Notes under the pieces: model-generated | The model's database searches: none | Seen by the model: the letters and a program-made list of their open reading frames with translations, nothing else | What the model was told of the DNA's origin: nothing | Shown here: positions 30,247-35,791 of the stretch, piece by piece | Numbering within the stretch: position 1 is the stretch's first letter | Layout of the letters: every line of letters starts with the position of its first letter | Made by a program: the position numbers and the translations under genes | Assembly: GCF_000485595.1 (NCBI RefSeq) | Contig: NW_014577767.1 | Coordinates: 108,659 to 144,449, forward strand | Source of the DNA: Priapulus caudatus | Lineage: Eukaryota > Priapulida > Priapulimorpha > Priapulimorphida > Priapulidae | Reading direction: 5' to 3' | Length of the DNA stretch: 35,791 nt

Positions 30247-30456
30247 CAATGAAAAATTTGCCAGTTTTGTAGCTGTCCTTGCATGGCTCTCTCGTCGACG
30301 TTACAGTAGTGTGCAATGTCAGGATATGATGGAGCCATGCTGGCTTGTGGACGCTGCAGAGCCGATGGTTGACTGTCAGTCGAAATGTGTTGATCCTCCC
30401 GACATTGAGAAGAAATCTGTACGTTATACGTGCATCTGCCTTACCTCTTCCGCCAT
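30247..30456 (-). CDS. Tentative 5' exons of an unknown gene (minus strand)
   Basis: Family not recognised. On the minus strand an ATG in strong context (GAAGATGGCGGAAGAG, start at 30456) is followed after four codons by GTAAGG. Removing 30417-30444 (GTAAGG...ACAG, 28 bp) continues the frame without a stop for about 57 codons to a donor-like GTAGGT (30246-30241). The predicted peptide begins MAEEISSQCREDQHISTD and ends MQGQLQNWQIFHW. The start lies beside a CpG-rich patch (GCGCGCGCG, about 30532-30540), promoter-like. Downstream exons would lie in repeat-filled DNA and were not found. The 28-bp intron is exceptionally short for an animal, and a plus-strand frame (30311-30520) is equally open, so this may be spurious. 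Confidence 0.22.
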
Positions 30457-30597
30457 CTTCGTCGATAAGTTTGGACCGCCGCGCGCGAAATCGGAATGTA
30501 CATTTCAATCGATGATCTAACTGATACAGTAGCGCGCGCGTGGTGATTAATTGTTTATAAACAATTTAGTCTGACTGACTCTCTCCTCCCTCTTCTC

Positions 30598-30670
30598 GTC
30601 TGCTCGCTCTCTCTCTCTCTCTCTCTCTCTTTTTCTCTCTCTCGCCCCTTTCTCTTTCGCTCTCTCTTTC
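30598..30670 (+). repeat. (CT)n microsatellite
   Basis: CTCTCTCT runs with TTTCTC interruptions. The overlapping minus-strand Arg/Glu-rich frames are products of the repeat. Confidence 0.95.
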
Positions 30671-30687
30671 TGCAATAAACAAAATGT

Positions 30688-30825
30688 TTGCTGAAATGAT
30701 GTGTACGCAACTGCGTATCTGCATATCTGCGCCTAACAAAGGTGTCACTACGCACGACTGAAATTTTACGTTTATAATCGTAGCAACAGACCTCAGATGA
30801 GCCCAGACGCTCTGCGGCTCTTGTT
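30688..30825 (+). repeat. Third copy of the S2 block start
   Basis: Matches 25670-25802 and the corresponding part of 11880-12042 (GTACGCAACTGCG, CGACTGAAATTTTACG, AGACCTCAGATGAGCC). Homology stops sharply after GCGGCTCTTGTT. 30826-30938 is unassigned. Confidence 0.85.
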
Positions 30826-30938
30826 GTATCTAGGTAACCTCGTCCTCGTAGCCGTATAATGCACTAGGCAGTTCCAACAAATCAGTAAAAATAAAAATAA
30901 TGTATAATAAATCTTACGCAGTGGCTACGCGTCCGTTC

Positions 30939-32170
30939 TATTAGTCGAATTAAGAAACTTTGCCTGTTTTATTTTGACGATTCTTTGCGGTATTATTGAT
31001 CAGCTGTCCTACCTTACTAATATAAAACAAACCGCTTGTCCCTACGATGCTCCTACGCTGAGATAATGAGCGGTGAAATCTGGTATTTTTGCCAAAAACC
31101 GACTCGAGATCCCGGTTGGCTGCGACCCTCTCTCGTTTTGTGGCCAGTATGTTGCTTCCGGTCGCCGCTGTGTAGCGCCATGGTAGCGCTGACTCATTAC
31201 GTCAGTACGACAGGGTTTGCTACATCCAGCGTGAGGTGGGCTCAGGTGGGGGTCTGTCATCACTAGTGGTGTAACGGTTAACCGCGGTTAACCGAAAACC
31301 GCGGTTTTTCGCGCCACCATTCGGATATTCGAACGCGTCGTTCTGTTTTTCGGCTCGGTTTCGGTTCCACATTTTATATATAACCCGATATATACGCTTT
31401 TGAGATACCGCGCACTGCGATTGGCTGGTCGTAAACTCTTCGCCAATCAGCGAGCAGATAAATTGATAGAGCCACTTGCTACATGCCACGAAGAAGGTCA
31501 AAGCATTCATTTTGTCTGCAAAATAATTGGATGTGTTTCTTACACCTAATCAATGAAGTACAAAGACACTGAGATGACTATTGGACATATTTGCCTATTT
31601 GGTTACTTTTACTGAAGTCAAATATTTGAATTTCCTGTACAAAGGTTTGTTGAATTGCCCTAACATTTGGGTATTCTATTATATATTAAAGGTTTGTTGT
31701 TCAAAGAATTTAGTGAACATTATTATTTAATATTTATAAACCAGTCTGATTATTAATTTGCAGCTTCTGTTTGGTGTTATAAGATTTGTAAATTGATCGC
31801 AAATATTCGAAGCGGCGAAAATAACCGAACCGAAGTGTGAAAACCGAAAACCGAACCGAACCGTGAAGTTGTGATTCGTTGCACCCCTAGTCATCACTAT
31901 GGCAATCAATAACAGACGTCATTCATTCCATTTGTCAATCATTGACGGAAACATGCGAGTTTTTTCGAAGCTATCTCAAATCGGGAGAAGGTCGCAGCCA
32001 ACCAGGATCTCGAGTCGGTTTTCGGCAAAAATACCAGATTTTCACTGCTCATTATCTGAGCGTAGGGACAAGCGGTTTGTTTTATATTAGTAAGGTAGGA
32101 CAGCTGATCAATAATACCGCAAAGAATCATCAAAATAAAACGGGCAAAGTTTCTTAATTCGACTAATATA
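30939..32170. mobile_element. TIR element X, longer copy with nested hAT
   Basis: Arms 30939-31130 and 31980-32170 are inverted repeats (TATTAGTCGAATTAAG; CGACTCGAGATC). The interior includes a 127-bp segment missing from the 19498-20075 copy and a nested 626-bp hAT. No transposase is recognised; the 76-codon frame at 31036 simply reads through the left arm. Confidence 0.75.
31264..31889. mobile_element. hAT element (626 bp) with perfect 8-bp TSD
   Basis: Ends TAGTGGTGTAACGG and, inverted, TAGGGGTGCAACGA (11 of 14). GTCATCAC flanks both sides (31256-31263 and 31890-31897). The subterminal regions are made of AACCG/CGGTT words in opposite directions, as in many hAT families. The interior is AT-rich without a transposase. 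The unoccupied site is at 19741-19748. Confidence 0.9.
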
Positions 32171-33411
32171 CTGCAACATGGTTTCAGCATTTCACCGTTG
32201 TACGCTCTCCTTAATACGCTCTTGATATAATAATACATACACGTATAATAATACATAATCAGGGGATTATGTATGGGGAGTTATTATCTTACTCTTGATA
32301 ATATTTATACAAAAATCTCACTTTTAATGGTCTGGCAGTCCTATATTAGCTTGCAGCTACTTGTTTTAAAGCCATATTTACGAGAATTATCTAGCGTTTT
32401 CCCCACTTTTAATTACCAACCAGGGTTAGATACTAACTTTTATAGTAACTAGCCCTTGGGGCTAGTATATTTGTGGATCTACTAATCCCCTTCACTGTCT
32501 ACTAGCCCGGCTGCTGTAGGAAGCTGGTCGAGTCGCGTTGTGGGTAGGTGTGGAAGGGGGCTGCGGCCCCCTCCCGCAAGGGGGATATGGAGGGTCTCCC
32601 AGACATTTTTTTACAATTAGGAAGCCAAATCCTGCATTCTGAGCATATCTGGAGTGAAAATTATGGTTTAAAAAACAGAAATTTTGACACGTTTTCATAT
32701 TCATTTCCATTGTAATATCTACATCAACTCCTTAAGCAGCCGAAAGGACTTCAGAATTAGAATCACTGAAGAGAAGAGGAAGGGACAATATTAACAGCTT
32801 ACTTACTTTCATTATCAGGATTCTTATTGGTTTTGGGTGATTCAAGCACTGAACTTTATTCAAAAACTCATCTAGAGTTAGTTGCTGTTTATCGTGCATA
32901 TTCCCTGGAGCCGTAGCTGTAGCAGTTCAGGTCATCGTGTACTGCTATTGAAATAATCAAGCATGGGAATTCCCACAGATATCCTCTGTTATGATAGTTC
33001 AGGGTTCGACACTAACGCTAGCTCGATAGCCCAGAGCTAGTGAAAGTTGTGTTCAGGCTACCAAATGTTCCACCAATGTTAGCCCCGACAGGCTAGTAGA
33101 TTTTTAGGGCGTTTGTACTGTATAATCGCTGGTAAATCACTGTGATTTCGTCTCTTGTCAAATCAAGTCGGCTGCTGGGGAAAACCGCCATCTACTTTTT
33201 TTGGGAAAAATAAATAAAACTTAACTTGAAACAGTCTGATTGCCTGATCGAACAACTGAAAAATTCGAGTCGTTTAATATTCCTAACATCATTTAAGCCA
33301 GGTCGCTATCGCACGACATTCTCACGTTAATAAATTATATTACTTATACTTATAATATAATTTCTATTGTCAAATGTCGCCAAAAAAAGCGGACCGTGAC
33401 AGCGTGCAGCG
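32171..33411 (+). repeat. Duplicated block S3 (copy 2, part 1)
   Basis: Matches 20034-21340. Contains the CTAGCCCTTGGGGCTAG palindrome (about 32447-32463), a GGGGGCTGCGGCCCCC stretch and the CAGGGTTCGACACTAACG word near 33000. No gene. Confidence 0.85.
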
Positions 33412-34606
33412 CAGGGGCGGAATTAATTTTTATTTTTTAAGGGCTACTTTTATTAGAGCCTTGGGCTATTTTTGAATTTTTTTGGGATATTTTTTCGTTT
33501 AGGGGCTACTTTTTCGTTGCACGTTGAACTGAATGCATGTTAACATTTTATTACATTTAATTATATTAGACCATTAATGTGATATTGTTGGTGCTATATA
33601 TTGTATAATAATTTTGTGTCATGATTTATTAATATGTTTGTAATATTTGTAATTTTGTATCCTGTATGTAATTTTCACTGCGACCGCGAAAACTAGCTCA
33701 ACATTCACCGTACCCCAGGTACAACGTGATAGTTGCATTACCGGTCTTTGGTAGTCTTTTACATCGATTGTAATTCGTAAACAACATACTGTACTGAGCG
33801 CCGTGCTGTGGAAAATAAACACCTTTTTACAAACCGTATCGGTCGAAGACTATAGTCATACTGAAGCAAGCGATTAGAATCAGTTGATTATTACAGCGCT
33901 GATTCGTATAGGAGGTGTACAACAGTAAGCATCCGCAATTGTTCATCGTTGCACTATTTCGTCTCTAGAAAGGGCATTTTTTTTCGCCGAAATTCGGCAC
34001 TAGAGTGCAATAATTTGCATTATGCACGCAAGGTAGATACCTCGTGGACGTCTAGAAAGCATTAGAAGTAAAATTATTCGTGTTGTGTAATTGTGCCATT
34101 CCAGCTAGTGGCGTAGCCATGCTCGCCGGTCGGCCATTTTTGTGTATGAAACGGGATCCGACTACTCTGTAGAAATTCGCATCATAGAGCTGGCAAAAGT
34201 TTCGAGCGGAGCATAGAGCACAAATCTGTAGTTATTTAACATGAATAAAGTGTATGTTTTGTAAGCGCAGTAACAGTGTGCATATTTTTAATTAATTTCT
34301 GTTCGATGCTTATTCAGGCCTGCAGCCTATGGACGCCCTCTACTGTTGTTCAACACCTATAGCGCTGTAACATGCAAGCAAAAGCCGATACCTACATTCC
34401 CTTTCCCACTATGCATTGCACGTTTATTTACGATAGCTGCTGCATGCTGATCCAAGAACAGAAATTTTGTGAAATTTTCGTAGCAGAGATGAGGGCGACG
34501 CTGAAGAAAATGGTCGCCCCAAAGAAGGGGTTTGAAGATTTTAGGGGGCTATTTGGGCTCCACCGAGGGCGAAATCGCCCGTCGCCCCTGGTTATTTCCG
34601 ACGCTG
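33412..34606. mobile_element. hAT-like element (1195 bp) with perfect 8-bp TSD
   Basis: Ends CAGGGGCGGAATTAA and, inverted, CAGCGTCGGAAATAA (12 of 15). GTGCAGCG flanks both sides (33404-33411 and 34607-34614). It is absent from block S3 copy 1. The interior has short open frames (minus 33619-33822, plus 34372-34650), neither resembling a hAT transposase, so it is probably non-autonomous. Subterminal GGGCTA/GGCGAC words recur near the ends. Confidence 0.85.
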
Positions 34607-34614
34607 GTGCAGCG

Positions 34615-35171
34615 ACAGCCAGCACAGCGTGGCTGCGTACACATGCCTAGCTTGGGCGGCATGGATTGATGTTCGGGGGGGGGGGCAAGATTGTTTAAGT
34701 CACGTGGGGCATGTTCGTTCTGTATATATGTAGGGAATAGGCACTGCTTGCATAGGAGGACAACAGCAAAATTCTTTCCATGAATTGAGGAAAAGAGCGT
34801 TCCGGCATGCAAAAATAAACGTGAATTTCATTACGATTTCTATGTATATACTGTAATATCAGGCGTGTATAATATCAATATATATATCTCTATGTATAAT
34901 ATATATATATAGCTATCTATCTATCTATCTGTCTCTCTATATATATATATGTTATAGGAGAAATGTTAAAGGAGGTTAAGGATATACTTGATTCGTTTAT
35001 TGCGTTTGAGAAGGCTACTTTTGGCCCTTGTCATGATTGCAAATGATGATGTTTTTATTACTTTATCTGCTTCAAAAGGTTGTTTTTTCGTTTTTTTAGA
35101 ATGGGGAAAAATAATGTCAAAAAATGGAAAAAAGTTTTGGAGCAGGTAAAGTACTAAAAAAAATGAGCACC
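34615..35171 (+). repeat. Duplicated block S3 (copy 2, part 2)
   Basis: Continues the match to 21356-22114: poly-G at about 34675-34685, GTATATACTGTAATATC, AT microsatellites at 34878-34950. No gene. Confidence 0.85.
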
Positions 35172-35403
35172 GACCTCAGATGAGCATTTGACAATTAGAT
35201 GACTCTCAGATGAGCATTTGACAATTAGATGACCTCAGATGAGCATTTGACAATTAGTTCACCACAAGGGATTCAGAGTCTCCATGTTGAGAGCCAGGTC
35301 TTACAGCTGAGAAAATTTACTGCATGGGCCAGGGTTTGAACTAACAGCCTGAAAAGTGAAAGTAGACCTGCCAACCACTGGACCATTGAGCTCTCTAGCA
35401 CAT
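35172..35403 (-). mobile_element. tRNA-derived SINE, copy C, with three tail repeats
   Basis: On the minus strand: A box TGGTCCAGTGG (35375-35385), 33 bp, B box GTTCAAACC (35333-35341), body, then three tandem units of a tail motif of about 29 bp (35172-35264; AATTGTCAAATGCTCATCTG). A and B boxes match the Pol III consensus sequences TRGYNNARNNG and GWTCRANNC and have tRNA-like spacing. The anticodon stem cannot be read as a functional tRNA. Confidence 0.8.
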
Positions 35404-35408
35404 AACGT

Positions 35409-35486
35409 GAGCAATGGCAGCGCATTGCCATTCTGGAGAAAATTGCAGCAGAATTGCTCCCAGAATGCAATGCGCCGCCATTGCTC
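35409..35486. repeat. Inverted repeat beside the SINE
   Basis: Arms begin GAGCAATGGCAGCGCATTG (left) and, inverted, GAGCAATGGCGGCGCATTG (right), together about 29 bp each with a short loop. A decayed copy is in the paralogous block at about 22345-22400. Confidence 0.8.
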
Positions 35487-35791
35487 ATTTACTTATCCCA
35501 TTTACGAATCGGCTTCATGGAAATTTGCGGCAAATTCGAGCAGGATTTCTCATATAATTCTGCTAAAGATTTGGTACCAGGTTGCAAGACGTATATTTCG
35601 AACAAGTGACCATTCAGCTACACACAGATGCCAATATCATGGCCGTTGGATGTGTATTTCGTCTGTAGTGCTTTGAAAAGATTGGAGGCGTTCCGGAATT
35701 TCTGTGCGAACGCTTTCTTACCTTCTCTCTATCACTGGTGTATTTGTGCATGCACAAAGGGCATAGCGCGCTATGTGTTGCGCGATGTAAT
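35487..35791 (+). repeat. End of duplicated block S3 (copy 2)
   Basis: Matches 22400-22710 (ATATCATGGCCGTTGGATG, TCTGTGCGAACGCTTTCTTA). No coding evidence. The window ends inside the homology. Confidence 0.75.

Noticed and set aside
34372-34650. 92-codon frame in the 1195-bp hAT as a transposase remnant
   Set aside because: It lacks any hAT motif and runs through the element end into flanking DNA.
35331-35400. Functional tRNA gene
   Set aside because: A and B boxes are present but the cloverleaf is not intact, and body and tandem tail follow. It is a SINE.

Overview
This is a gene-poor, repeat-rich stretch of an animal nuclear genome. The composition, a poly-C2H2 zinc-finger gene with TGEKP linkers, a tRNA-derived SINE, many hAT-like and other terminal-inverted-repeat (TIR) elements and a (CGTCC)n-bearing dispersed repeat suggest a marine invertebrate. 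The species cannot be fixed from the sequence. I see no prokaryotic genes, operons or CRISPR arrays.

Layout. 1-4.3 kb is a mosaic of small mobile elements: a hAT relic with a transposase fragment and 8-bp target-site duplication (TSD), a SINE fragment, a Mutator-like MITE with a 9-bp TSD and TTAGGG-like core, and TAG-rich low-complexity DNA. 4.3-6.4 kb holds the one confident gene, a 563-codon, 19-finger C2H2 protein in a single open exon, preceded by a 28-bp-arm hairpin, three CACGTG boxes and a plausible splice acceptor. 6.4-11.1 kb is AT-rich flank followed by nested MITEs. 11.1-35.8 kb is dominated by large duplicated blocks.

Duplicated blocks. 8.33-9.40 kb matches 16.49-17.65 kb. 11.85-16.15 kb matches 25.63-29.84 kb. 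19.54-22.75 kb matches 30.94-35.79 kb. A 25-N gap lies at 16155-16179. The copies differ mainly by scattered single-base indels, which looks like uncorrected long-read error or gap filling. The arrangement may therefore be a true tandem duplication or two haplotypes placed in series.

The block pairs work as internal controls. Several insertions are present in one copy and absent in the other: a 626-bp hAT with an empty site, a 1195-bp hAT whose paralogous site looks like an excision footprint, a 288-bp hAT MITE, and a TTAA-targeted MITE. These give element boundaries and TSDs directly from the window.

A second, weak gene candidate (30247-30456, minus strand) has an ATG-GCG start and would require a 28-bp intron. 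Nothing in the window amounts to a multi-gene system. The main interest is the transposon biology and the zinc-finger gene.
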